Shown here: positions 43,708 through 52,115 of the stretch, in pieces
Numbering within the stretch: position 1 is the first letter of the stretch
Layout: the number at the start of each line of letters is the position of its first letter
Assembly: GCF_900177665.1 (NCBI RefSeq)
Contig: NZ_FXAW01000001.1
Location: 744,001 to 808,000, forward strand
Length of the DNA stretch: 64,000 bases
Direction of reading: 5' to 3'
Source of the DNA: Marivirga sericea
GTDB taxonomy: Bacteria > Bacteroidota > Bacteroidia > Cytophagales > Cyclobacteriaceae
Notes under the pieces: model-generated
What the model was told of the DNA's origin: nothing
Seen by the model: only the letters and a program-made list of their open reading frames with translations
The model's database searches: none
Program-made: the position numbers and the translations under genes

Positions 43708-43712
43708 CAGAA

Positions 43713-44031
43713 GTGAAAATTACATGCTACATATTGAGCTTTTACTTCATGGCCTTGACAGGGGTAGCCTGTGCGGATACTGTACCGCAGCGGGATACTT
43801 CAGAAAACATCTCGGTAGTTAATACTGCTGATAATAATCATGACCATGACTCCAATCGGGGTTGGGACGGTTGTTCCCCGCTCTGCGTATGCCATTGTTG
43901 CCACGTACATTTTTTATCAGCAGCAGGGATTGATTTTACGCACCTGTTGAAACTACCTGCGGTTCATACTGCTTATATTCAGGATTTCAGCAGCATTGAA
44001 ATCTCTGGTTTTCTCAAGCCTCCAATGTCTT
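43713..44031 (+). CDS. DUF6660 family metal-locus protein
   Basis: The GTG at 43713 is chosen: from here the product reads VKITCYILSFYFMALTGVAC, a signal/anchor shared by DUF6660 proteins, whereas the ATG at 43635 adds 26 residues that overlap the promoter. The 106-residue product has a His/Asp-rich middle (NNHDHDSNRGWDG) and a Cys/His cluster CSPLCVCHCCHVH, a likely metal-binding knot. These proteins typically precede CusA/CzcA pump genes in Bacteroidetes and probably bind metal in the periplasm. It is the first gene of the GC-richer island, right after the transposon's res region. The stop codon ends at 44031-44033. Confidence 0.7.
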
Positions 44032-44041
44032 GATTTTCCGG

Positions 44042-44151
44042 GTTTAGCAGGATCAGTATGTCTGACCGATAAAGTCTCTTATTAAGATTTAAGGTCTTTA
44101 ATCATACTGATAAATTGCTAAATATCTCTTACGTGCCTTTTTTCAAAGGCA
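44042..44151 (+). promoter_or_regulatory. structured RNA region between DUF6660 and the czc pump
   Basis: TTTAGCA (44043-44049) pairs with TGCTAAA (44116-44122), and ATCAGTATG (44052-44060) pairs with CATACTGAT (44103-44111). Together they give a 7 + 9 bp stem. Inside it, GACC/GGTC and TCTTA/TAAGA can form further stems. A second hairpin, TGCCTTT-tttc-AAAGGCA, lies at 44134-44151. It may be an attenuator or processing site. Confidence 0.5.
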
Positions 44152-44185
44152 TCCCTTTATTCATGTTCAATTCTATTTGTAAAGC

Positions 44186-44350
44186 TTGAAAAAACTGAAT
44201 AAAAACAAAACGAAAAAAAGGAAAAAGAGAAGAAAGAAAATCACTACTAAAAAGATTCTAAAGTGGTTTTTTATTGTGCTAATGTGCCTGATTCTTCTAA
44301 TAGGGATTGTGGCACGTTTCCATCACTTCTTCTCAGTACACGCAAAATAA
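44186..44350 (+). CDS. possible 54-residue basic single-helix membrane protein
   Basis: A frame with a TTG start at 44186 (an in-frame stop lies two codons upstream) encodes KKLNKNKTKKRKKRRKK, then a hydrophobic helix (WFFIVLMCLILLIGIVA) and RFHHFFSVHAK. The stop is 10 bp before the ATG of the pump gene. The extreme positive N-terminus and His-bearing tail next to a metal pump suggest a small pump accessory or regulator, but the non-ATG start and low complexity make the call tentative. Confidence 0.45.
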   Translation: MKKLNKNKTKKRKKRRKKITTKKILKWFFIVLMCLILLIGIVARFHHFFSVHAK

Positions 44351-44360
44351 TACATGCAAT

Positions 44361-47300
44361 ATGATCAATAAAATCATTTCTTTTTCAATAAGGAATAAAT
44401 TCATCGTGGGCTTGCTCACGCTGGCGCTCATAGGGGTGGGGATCTACTCCATGTCCACAATCAATCTGGGTTCAGTACCTGATATAACAAATAACCAGGT
44501 ACAGGTAATGACTGTGTCTCAAAACCTTGCCACAGAAGATATAGAACAGTTCGTCACCTACCCGGTGGAATTAGCCATGGGGAATCTGCCGGGCGTTACA
44601 GAAATTCGTTCCGTATCCCGTTTTGGGTTATCTGTAGTTACCATCGTATTTGAAGACGAAATGGGGATATACAAACCCCGGCAATTGGTACAGGAAAAGC
44701 TTAATGAGGTCAGGGATAAAATCCCCGAGAAATTTGGTAGTCCGTCTATGGGGCCTATAACCACTGGACTAGGAGAAATTTACCAATATACCATCAAGCC
44801 CAAGCCAGGATATGATACTGTTTATACTCCCACAGAACTACGTACAATTCAGGATTGGATTGTAAAACGTCAGATGACTTTGGTGGATGGCGTGGTAGAT
44901 GTCAATGCCTTCGGGGGTAAAATAAAGCAATATGAGATCGCTATCAATCCTGAAAAACTTAACGCACTGAATGTATCCATCTCTGAGGTCTTTGAGGCCC
45001 TTCAGCGCAATAATGTAAATACAGGAGGTGCTTATATAGAGAAGAACAACATGGCCAATTTCATCCGTGGAGAAGGTCTTGTGCGTTCGCTTGACGACAT
45101 CCGGGAAATAGTAGTACGGAATGAAAACAACATTCCTGTCACCATTGGTGATGTAGCAGAGAAAGTACATTTCGGAAGTCAGGTTCGTTATGGAGCATTC
45201 ACCCAGGATGGGCAGGAAGCTGTTGGTGGTATGGTGCTGATGCTCAAAGGATCAAACCCTAATTCTGTGATCCAGAATGTGCAGGAGCGCATGAAAAAAG
45301 TGCAGAAGTCTTTACCGGAAGGCTTGGAAATAAAACCATTTCTTGATCGTAGTTCCCTGATTGAAAGAACTACCAGTACCGTAAAAACAAATCTTTTGGA
45401 AGGGGCCCTCATTGTGATATTCGCCCTGGTAATATTGTTGGGAAGTGTTCGTGGGGGTATTATTACTGCTACCACTATTCCACTTTCCCTATTATTTGCC
45501 TTCATACTCATGAAGCAATTCAATGTATGGGCCAACCTGATGAGCCTTGGTGCTATAGACTTTGGAATTATTATAGATGGTGCGGTGATCATCATTGAGG
45601 GTACGGTCTATGAAATACAGAAACGGATCCGATCAGGGAAAATTAAGTTTAACCAAGGTGTGATGGATGAGGTGGCTTATGATGCCGGCAGTACTATGAT
45701 GGGCTCTGCATTTTTTGGACAGATTATAATTCTTATTGTATTTGCACCTATTTTATTTCTTACTGGGGTTGAAGGTAAAATGTTCCAGCCCATGGCCTAC
45801 ACATTTGGATTTGCCATGATTGGTGCCATTTTCTTATGTCTGACTTATGTTCCGATGATGTCGGCATTATTCATGAAACCTATCCAAAACAAGAAAAACT
45901 GGTTTGGGAAGTTTGAACGCTGGCTGGAAAAGGTAAGTGATAAAATTATAGATGGCATTCAATGGGCTTATGTGCCATTGCTAAAAGGTGCCTTAAAGTT
46001 CAAGACCCTTGTAATCATTGTGGCTATTGTATTACTCGGGCTGTCAGGGTTCATTTTTTCACGTATGGGAGGAGAATTTGTCCCGCAGTTGGATGAAGGG
46101 GATTTAGCTATGCAGGCATTGATTCGGCCGGGAAGCGGATTGAGTGAAGCCATTGATGTTTCTACCAAAATTGAAACCCTCCTGCTGGACAATTTTCCAG
46201 AAATTAAAACTGCTGTAGCGAGAATAGGCGTGGCCGATATTCCTACCGACCCTATGCCCATGGACATTGCCGATATGTTCATCATTCTGGAAAAGGATAT
46301 GGATAAATGGACTTCCGTAGAGACTAAAGAAGAGCTGATAGCTGAAATCAAAACATTGCTTGAACGGGAACTTACTGGTGTAAATCTGGTATTCAGCCAG
46401 CCGGTCGAGCTACGGTTCAATGAGCTTTTGACTGGGGTAAGAGAAGATGTGGCCGTCAAACTCTATGGTGAAGATTTGGATGTGCTTTCTCAAAAAGCGG
46501 AGGAAATGGCTGAAATTATTCAAACTATCTCTGGAGTAGGTGATGTAAACCCTGAGCGTACTTCCGGCTTGCCGCAAATGACCGTTCGTTATAACCGCAA
46601 AAAGATTGCTCAATATGGATTGGACATTCAAAAGCTGAACGAATATGTGAGTGCAGCTTTTGCCGGTGGAGTAGCCGGGGTGATTTTTGAAGGAGAAAAG
46701 CGATTTGATATGGTCATTCGCTTTGATGAAAAACATCGCAGAAGTATTGACGACTTGCGTACCTTGTACATTGACTTGCCCGATGGCACACAAGTACCTA
46801 TTAAAGAAGTAGCGGATATCAACTATGTGCCGGGACCGATGCAGATTTCCCGCGACAATACTTTCCGCAGGACCTACGTGGGTGTTAATACCAGAGGTCG
46901 TGATGTAGAGTCTGTTGTAACGGATATACAGGAAAAACTGGATGCGGAATTGGATTTACCACCGGGCTACTACATTACTTATGGTGGTGAATTTGAAAAC
47001 CTGCAAAGGGCGAAGGGACGATTAATGATCGTAGTGCCAATAGCCCTCTTTCTGATTTTTGTGTTGCTTTATTTTGCCCTGCAGTCATTCTCTCAGTCTA
47101 TTATGATCTATATGGCGATTCCCCTGGCAGCTATTGGGGGCGTAATTGCGCTTTGGATGCGAGACATGCCCTTTAGCATATCAGCTGGTGTGGGCTTTAT
47201 TGTGCTTTTCGGGGTGGCTGTATTGAACGGGCTGGTCTTGATCAATCGCTTTAATTCATTGAAAGAAGAAGGCGTAACCAGCATTCGCGAAAGAATTCTA

Positions 47301-48773
47301 ACAGGAACTAAAGAACGAATCAGGCCCATTATGCTGACAGCCACAACAGATATATTTGGGTTCTTACCCATGGCATTTTCAGCTTCCGCTGGAGCAGAAG
47401 TGCAGCGACCATTGGCCACCGTGGTGATTGGCGGAATGCTTACAGCGACTTTGCTGACGTTGGTCGTTCTCCCAGTGCTATACACTCTTGTAGAAGGAAG
47501 AAATGATAGAAGAAAAAGCCTGAAAGCACCGAATGCCAATGTGATCATCATATTGATTATTTGTGGTGGATTGTTTGGTTTACCGGCTGTGGCAAATGCA
47601 CAACAGCAAGAACAAGAGAAAGACAGCCTTTCAACGATTACATTAGAACAAGCAAGAAAGCGCGCAGTAGAAAATTATCCTAAAATTCAATCGGCACGTT
47701 TGGAAATTGAAAGCCAACAGGCCTTAAAGAAAACAGCATGGGACTTTGGTAATACCCAGGTATTTACCGGAAAAGAGGAAGTGGGTAACGGCTCGGATGG
47801 AGTTTACACCCAGATAGGCATACAACAACAAAATATTGATGTTTTTGGAATAGCACCCCGGTTGAAATTGCAAAAAGAACGGGTGGCGTTAGCCGAATCT
47901 GCCCTTGACCTTTCCGTGATAGAGCTGGAAAGGGAAGTGAGCCAAGCTTGGGCGATGGTGTATGCCACCAAAAACAACTACCAGGTGTATGAGCAGTTGG
48001 ATTCGATTTTTACCGATATTGAAAGAGCCGCACGAATTCGTTTGGAAACTGAAGCTACTTCTAAACTGGAATACCTGGCTACCTCCAATCAGGCCAATCA
48101 GGTACAGATACAAAAAGAGCAGGCTTATCGGGATTACCTCAGTGCCTTGCAGCGGCTCAACTTGTGGTTTGCCAATGATACCCTCTTTACGGTACCGGAT
48201 GTTCCAGCTACCCAACTGGATGAACCGCTAAATTATGTGGCTGATTCTTTGATGAACCACCCGTTGCTGAATATATCAAAACAGCGTGTAGATGTAGCGG
48301 ACGCCACCATAAAAGAGAGGCGTTCACAGTTTTTACCTCAATTGCAAGGGCAGTATGGTCGGCAGCAGATAGCCGGACAATCCGGTTTTTATCAATACCA
48401 GGTAGGGATAAGGATTCCTCTGTTTTTCGGGCCAGAACTCGGGCGGACACAGTCGGCCAAAATCCAGCGGGATATAGCCGGACAAAACCTTCGACAAAAC
48501 CAGTTGGAATTGAATGCGGCCTATCAGGGAATGAAAGAACAATACCTGAAGTGGCTTAACTCATGGAACTACTACCGGGATGAAGCACTACCATTGGCCC
48601 AAGAGCAAAGGGACGGAGCTATTTTGGCTTATCGGGAAGGAGCTATTGATTATGTGACCTTCCTGCAAAACATCAGGGATGCCATTCGCATAGAGGTAGA
48701 CTCCTGGAATGCCTTTGGCAGTTACCTGGACAGTCGCTACCAACTGGAGTACTACTTAAAAACAACAAACTAA
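44361..48773 (+). CDS. czcA: CzcA-type heavy-metal RND efflux pump fused to a TolC-like outer-membrane factor
   Basis: Start set at 44361 (MINKIISFSIRNKFIVGLLT), the standard family opening; 18 extra in-frame codons exist from 44307 and overlap the upstream small ORF. The 1470-residue chain has a full HME-RND transporter (about 1-1040) followed by a TolC-family region (about 1060-1465: TITLEQARKRAVENYPKIQS, ALDLSVIELEREVSQAWAMV). In TM4 the proton-relay residues D400, D406 and E413 lie in DFGIIIDGAVIIIE, the HME1 (CzcA) signature for Co/Zn/Cd rather than the Cu/Ag type. RND-TolC fusion is common in Bacteroidetes. The pump moves divalent metal from periplasm to outside with the adaptor encoded next. 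Confidence 0.93.
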   Translation: MINKIISFSIRNKFIVGLLTLALIGVGIYSMSTINLGSVPDITNNQVQVMTVSQNLATEDIEQFVTYPVELAMGNLPGVTEIRSVSRFGLSVVTIVFEDEMGIYKPRQLVQEKLNEVRDKIPEKFGSPSMGPITTGLGEIYQYTIKPKPGYDTVYTPTELRTIQDWIVKRQMTLVDGVVDVNAFGGKIKQYEIAINPEKLNALNVSISEVFEALQRNNVNTGGAYIEKNNMANFIRGEGLVRSLDDIREIVVRNENNIPVTIGDVAEKVHFGSQVRYGAFTQDGQEAVGGMVLMLKGSNPNSVIQNVQERMKKVQKSLPEGLEIKPFLDRSSLIERTTSTVKTNLLEGALIVIFALVILLGSVRGGIITATTIPLSLLFAFILMKQFNVWANLMSLGAIDFGIIIDGAVIIIEGTVYEIQKRIRSGKIKFNQGVMDEVAYDAGSTMMGSAFFGQIIILIVFAPILFLTGVEGKMFQPMAYTFGFAMIGAIFLCLTYVPMMSALFMKPIQNKKNWFGKFERWLEKVSDKIIDGIQWAYVPLLKGALKFKTLVIIVAIVLLGLSGFIFSRMGGEFVPQLDEGDLAMQALIRPGSGLSEAIDVSTKIETLLLDNFPEIKTAVARIGVADIPTDPMPMDIADMFIILEKDMDKWTSVETKEELIAEIKTLLERELTGVNLVFSQPVELRFNELLTGVREDVAVKLYGEDLDVLSQKAEEMAEIIQTISGVGDVNPERTSGLPQMTVRYNRKKIAQYGLDIQKLNEYVSAAFAGGVAGVIFEGEKRFDMVIRFDEKHRRSIDDLRTLYIDLPDGTQVPIKEVADINYVPGPMQISRDNTFRRTYVGVNTRGRDVESVVTDIQEKLDAELDLPPGYYITYGGEFENLQRAKGRLMIVVPIALFLIFVLLYFALQSFSQSIMIYMAIPLAAIGGVIALWMRDMPFSISAGVGFIVLFGVAVLNGLVLINRFNSLKEEGVTSIRERILTGTKERIRPIMLTATTDIFGFLPMAFSASAGAEVQRPLATVVIGGMLTATLLTLVVLPVLYTLVEGRNDRRKSLKAPNANVIIILIICGGLFGLPAVANAQQQEQEKDSLSTITLEQARKRAVENYPKIQSARLEIESQQALKKTAWDFGNTQVFTGKEEVGNGSDGVYTQIGIQQQNIDVFGIAPRLKLQKERVALAESALDLSVIELEREVSQAWAMVYATKNNYQVYEQLDSIFTDIERAARIRLETEATSKLEYLATSNQANQVQIQKEQAYRDYLSALQRLNLWFANDTLFTVPDVPATQLDEPLNYVADSLMNHPLLNISKQRVDVADATIKERRSQFLPQLQGQYGRQQIAGQSGFYQYQVGIRIPLFFGPELGRTQSAKIQRDIAGQNLRQNQLELNAAYQGMKEQYLKWLNSWNYYRDEALPLAQEQRDGAILAYREGAIDYVTFLQNIRDAIRIEVDSWNAFGSYLDSRYQLEYYLKTTN

Positions 48774-48820
48774 TGATGGAATTGAAAGTCAATAATAAAG
48801 TCAGACAAATAATAGAAGAA

Positions 48821-50074
48821 ATGAAAAAGCAAATTATATATATAGTAGCACTGGTACTGATGGTATCATTATTTACGGGTTGCGGCAACAAGTCGGCTGA
48901 TAACTCAGGTGAAGCTTCTCACGAAGAACACAGTGAGGGCGAGGCTGGGCACGAAGGTGAAGAAGGACATGGAGACGAAGAAGGCGAGCATAATGAAGAA
49001 GGGATGGCCGAGCTCCATCTTTCTGACATGAAATTTGCAAGTTTGGGGATTAAGGTAGATACACTGCCCATCCGGGCGCTCTCCGGAGTGGTTGAGGCCA
49101 ACGGCCAGTTAGAAGTTCCTCCTCAGCATGAGGCGACCGTTACGGCTATTCTGGGAGCCAATGTTACTTCCATCAAAGTGATAGAAGGAGATCAGGTGAG
49201 CAAAGGGCAGGTATTGGCCTATCTCTCTCACCCCAACCTGACCAGGTTACAGACTGACTATGTACGGGCTTATAGCCAACTACAGTTTCTGGAAAAAGAA
49301 AACCAACGGCAAAAAAGGCTCTATGAAGCAGAGGTAGGTTCCGGAAAAACTTATCAGCAAATACAGGCGGACTACCAGGCCATGAAAGGAGAGGTGAAAG
49401 GCTATGAAGCCCAATTGAAGCAGCTAAGTCTGAATGTGAAAAAAGTACAGAGTGGTGATATCTATCAGTATGTACCGGTGGTTAGTCCAATTGATGGATA
49501 CATTGAAAAAGTAGAGGTTCAGGTTGGTCAATATGTAGACCCTCAGACCGAGATGTTTATGATTGTCAATACCGACCATATTCATGCCGACCTGATGGTG
49601 TTTGAAAAGGATGTTCACAAAGTGAAAAAAGGACAAAAGTTGTCTTTTACTGTGGAATCTGTTCCGGGAAATACGTTGACTGCCAAAATTTATTCAGTAG
49701 GAAAACAATTTGAACAAAATCCAAAAGCGGTGCATGTGCATGCAGAGATAGATCAAAAGGAAGATTTTCTGATCCCGGGGATGTATATCAATGGTAAAAT
49801 ACGTACCGGAAATAATCCGGTAAAAGCTTTACCAGAAAGCGCCATTATAGAAGAAGAAGGCAAGCCTTATATTTTTATGGCAGAAGCGCATGAAGAAGAT
49901 GGAAAGACCGAATGGGCATTTAAAGCAGTGGAAGTGCGAACAGGCATGACAGAAGATGGATGGGTAGAGATTAAATTATTAGAACCCCTTCCTAACGGCA
50001 CCCAAGTCGCATGGAACAACGCCTATTACCTGATTTCTGAAATGAAGAAAAGCCAGACTTCTCATGGTCATTAA
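48821..50074 (+). CDS. czcB: RND efflux periplasmic adaptor lipoprotein with His-rich N-terminus
   Basis: The ATG at 48821 is chosen over 48773 because it opens the lipoprotein signal MKKQIIYIVALVLMVSLFTGC and has an AGAAGAA-type site upstream. The 417-residue adaptor begins with a His/Glu-rich segment (HEEHSEGEAGHEGEEGHGDE) suited to binding divalent metal. Membrane-fusion domains follow: barrel-sandwich/lipoyl (VEANGQLEVPPQHEATVTAI), alpha-hairpin (TDYVRAYSQLQFLEKENQRQ), beta-barrel and membrane-proximal domains. It links the RND pump and TolC-like part across the periplasm. It starts 48 bp after the pump gene. A hairpin at 50084 ends the unit. Confidence 0.92.
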   Translation: MKKQIIYIVALVLMVSLFTGCGNKSADNSGEASHEEHSEGEAGHEGEEGHGDEEGEHNEEGMAELHLSDMKFASLGIKVDTLPIRALSGVVEANGQLEVPPQHEATVTAILGANVTSIKVIEGDQVSKGQVLAYLSHPNLTRLQTDYVRAYSQLQFLEKENQRQKRLYEAEVGSGKTYQQIQADYQAMKGEVKGYEAQLKQLSLNVKKVQSGDIYQYVPVVSPIDGYIEKVEVQVGQYVDPQTEMFMIVNTDHIHADLMVFEKDVHKVKKGQKLSFTVESVPGNTLTAKIYSVGKQFEQNPKAVHVHAEIDQKEDFLIPGMYINGKIRTGNNPVKALPESAIIEEEGKPYIFMAEAHEEDGKTEWAFKAVEVRTGMTEDGWVEIKLLEPLPNGTQVAWNNAYYLISEMKKSQTSHGH

Positions 50075-50083
50075 GTAAATAGG

Positions 50084-50122
50084 TTCATGGCAGTTGACAT
50101 CTTAATTTGTCACTGCCATGAG
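50084..50122 (+). terminator. hairpin after the czc adaptor gene
   Basis: CATGGCAGT (50086-50094) and ACTGCCATG (50112-50120) are perfect 9-bp arms with further partial pairing, followed by CTTTAATAA. It separates the pump genes from the M28 peptidase gene. Confidence 0.55.
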
Positions 50123-50163
50123 CTTTAATAATGTTTAAAGCATGACTTATTAAACCATTTTAA

Positions 50164-51369
50164 ATGTATATGAAATTGAAATTTATATTTCTACTTATAG
50201 CTTTGTTAAATCTTAATGCACTGACTGGATGGACACAAAATTCCACTGTTCAAAGTATAGTGGAAAAGGTCGAATTAGATTCTTTGACTTTTTTCGTTAA
50301 ACAGTTGTCAGGAGAGGAAAAAGTTTTTATAAATGGCGTGGCAGACACTATATATTCTCGACATATCGATCAAGATGGCAATGAAAAAGCATTTCAATTT
50401 ATCAAACAAAAATTGTTTTCTTATGGTCATGAAATAGACTCACAGCAGTTCAGTACAAATGGTAAAAATTTATTTGGAATTAAAACGGGAACAGTTTTTC
50501 CGGATAGAAAACTAATAATTGGTGCTCATTATGATAATCGTCCCGCCATAAATATTGCACCTGGCGCTGATGATAATGCAAGTGGAGCTGCGGCTGTAAT
50601 AGAAGCGGCTAGAATATTTTCAAGATACGATTTCCCCTTCACTATCGTCTTCGCTTTTTGGGATGAAGAAGAACAGGGCTTAATCGGTAGTAAGGCTTAC
50701 ACATCTTTCGCTGCTGCTAATGGTGATTCAATTATTGGCTACATAAATTTAGATATGCTGGGGTGGGATGGAAATGAGGATTTTGTGGCCGACCTCCATA
50801 CAAGACCGATTGCAGGTTCTATTCAACTAGCTGAAAAAGCATCAGAAGTAAATTCACGCTATTCTGTCGGCTTGAACTTGAATTTTGTAAATCCTGGAAT
50901 AGGAGCAACTGATCATGCGGCTTTTTGGAGTAATGGATTTACGGCTATTGGTATAAATGAAGAGTATAGTAATGACTTTAATCCTTTTTATCACTCTCCC
51001 GCAGATTCGCTGGGGCAGTTTAATCTTCAATTTTATGAAAAATGCACTAAACTAGCAATAGCTACTTTGGCTGAGTGTGCACTAGATCGTAATCTAGTAT
51101 TAAGTGCAAAAGAACAACCCTTTGCCAAAGAAATGTTTAAAGTCTATCCTAATCCGGTTGGCCATTATTTAACAATCAAGAAAGTAACTCAAGGTTTAAA
51201 TGAGTATGAGGTAAAGGTATATAATGAAATGGGACAATTCATTCAAATGAGTTCGTCCAATGAAAATATTAATATTAATGTTTCTAGTTATCCTACAGGA
51301 ACTTACATTTTGCGTATCAGTTCCATAAAAGGACATCCATTAGAAACTAAGACTTGGATTAAATTATAA
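50164..51369 (+). CDS. T9SS-secreted M28 family metallopeptidase
   Basis: A 401-residue secreted protein with signal peptide KLKFIFLLIALLNLNALTGW; starts at 50164 or 50170 are both possible. The M28 di-zinc aminopeptidase domain shows the ligands in order: His in IIGAHYDNRP, Asp in GADDNASGA, the Glu pair in WDEEEQGLIGS, Asp in INLDMLGWD and His in GATDHAAFW. The last 80 residues are a type A T9SS sorting domain (FKVYPNPVGHYLTIKK, PTGTYILRISS). It should be released or anchored at the cell surface. The gene is clearly more AT-rich than the island genes on both sides, suggesting separate insertion. It is 10 bp from the PII-like gene. Confidence 0.9.
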   Translation: MYMKLKFIFLLIALLNLNALTGWTQNSTVQSIVEKVELDSLTFFVKQLSGEEKVFINGVADTIYSRHIDQDGNEKAFQFIKQKLFSYGHEIDSQQFSTNGKNLFGIKTGTVFPDRKLIIGAHYDNRPAINIAPGADDNASGAAAVIEAARIFSRYDFPFTIVFAFWDEEEQGLIGSKAYTSFAAANGDSIIGYINLDMLGWDGNEDFVADLHTRPIAGSIQLAEKASEVNSRYSVGLNLNFVNPGIGATDHAAFWSNGFTAIGINEEYSNDFNPFYHSPADSLGQFNLQFYEKCTKLAIATLAECALDRNLVLSAKEQPFAKEMFKVYPNPVGHYLTIKKVTQGLNEYEVKVYNEMGQFIQMSSSNENININVSSYPTGTYILRISSIKGHPLETKTWIKL

Positions 51370-51379
51370 ATAAAAAATT

Positions 51380-51721
51380 ATGAAAGAAGTAAAAGCATTT
51401 ATAAAACCGAAAAAAGTACAAATAGTTGTTGACTCCCTGCGTGATGCAGGTTTTGAAAGTGTAACGCTATCCAAAGGTGAAGGAACCGGGGCGCACCGAC
51501 AAAAAGATGCTTCCCCTTCATTAGATTTTCATTTTACCGATAGCCCGATAGTTAAGCTGGAGCTGGTCTGCCAAAATGAAGAAATGGACAAAGCCGTGCA
51601 ATTAATATGCGCCAAAGCCAAAACGCCAGAACCTGGCGATGGGATTATTTATGTATCTGAAATAGACGATGCGTATAGAATTAAGACCGGAAAGTCTATC
51701 AAAAGATTTGATATGAAGTGA
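51380..51721 (+). CDS. PII-like protein of the metal-efflux-associated (PII-NG) type
   Basis: A 113-residue PII-fold protein: MKEVKAFIKPKKVQIVVDSL, a T-loop region shortened and rich in His/Lys/Ser (GTGAHRQKDASPSLDFHF), and the C-terminal EPGDGIIYVSEIDDAYRIKT B/C-loop. Lacking the uridylylated tyrosine, it fits the PII-NG subgroup described beside heavy-metal RND pumps rather than nitrogen regulators. It may sense metal or adenine nucleotides and regulate transport in the cytoplasm. It starts a close-packed set: the zinc-ribbon gene begins 6 bp later. Confidence 0.85.
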   Translation: MKEVKAFIKPKKVQIVVDSLRDAGFESVTLSKGEGTGAHRQKDASPSLDFHFTDSPIVKLELVCQNEEMDKAVQLICAKAKTPEPGDGIIYVSEIDDAYRIKTGKSIKRFDMK

Positions 51722-51727
51722 AAAATT

Positions 51728-52102
51728 ATGGAGTCACCAATTGAAAAAATGCAGCAATTAGCCAGGGAACGTGGCGGACTTTGTTTATCAGATTTATATA
51801 TCAACAGCAAGTCCAAATTGTGGTGGCAATGTGCAAAAGGTCATCAATGGCAGGCCACCCCTTTTAGTGTGAAAATACGAAAAAGCTGGTGTCCTGTATG
51901 TGCTAACAACGTTCCCCACGGGATTGAGAAAATGCAGTCCATGGCTCATGCAAAAGGAGGTATATGTCTTTCTAAAGAGTACATAAACTCCAAAACACCG
52001 CTCATGTGGCGATGTAAAAACGGTCACCGTTTCCAGGCTACCGCTGATAGTGTGATTCAGGGGAGTTGGTGTCCGAAATGTAGGGATAATTTGAAAAATT
52101 AA
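51728..52102 (+). CDS. tandem zinc-ribbon protein (two treble-clef-like repeats)
   Basis: The 124-residue protein is two copies of a 60-residue repeat: GGLCLSDLYINSKSKLWWQC, KGHQWQATPFSV, SWCPVC; then GGICLSKEYINSKTPLMWRC, NGHRFQATADSV, SWCPKC. Each repeat has Cys, a C-x-x-GH set and WCPxC, sufficient for one zinc. Such repeats resemble DUF4379/treble-clef modules found as accessory domains in nucleases and other DNA-linked proteins; here they stand alone. Between a PII-like and an SPFH gene of a metal island, a zinc-sensing or zinc-storing role is possible but not shown. Confidence 0.7.
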   Translation: MESPIEKMQQLARERGGLCLSDLYINSKSKLWWQCAKGHQWQATPFSVKIRKSWCPVCANNVPHGIEKMQSMAHAKGGICLSKEYINSKTPLMWRCKNGHRFQATADSVIQGSWCPKCRDNLKN

Positions 52103-52115
52103 AATTGATATTATT

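Noticed and set aside
44307-44360. Upstream in-frame extension of czcA
   Set aside because: The extra 18 residues are polar, unlike the family, and overlap the small basic ORF; the ATG at 44361 fits the CzcA consensus start.
45188-45595. Several minus-strand open frames opposite czcA, the P1B ATPase, lpdA and the SPFH gene
   Set aside because: Low-complexity Ser/Ile-rich products typical of the antisense of hydrophobic transporters; the plus-strand genes are certain.
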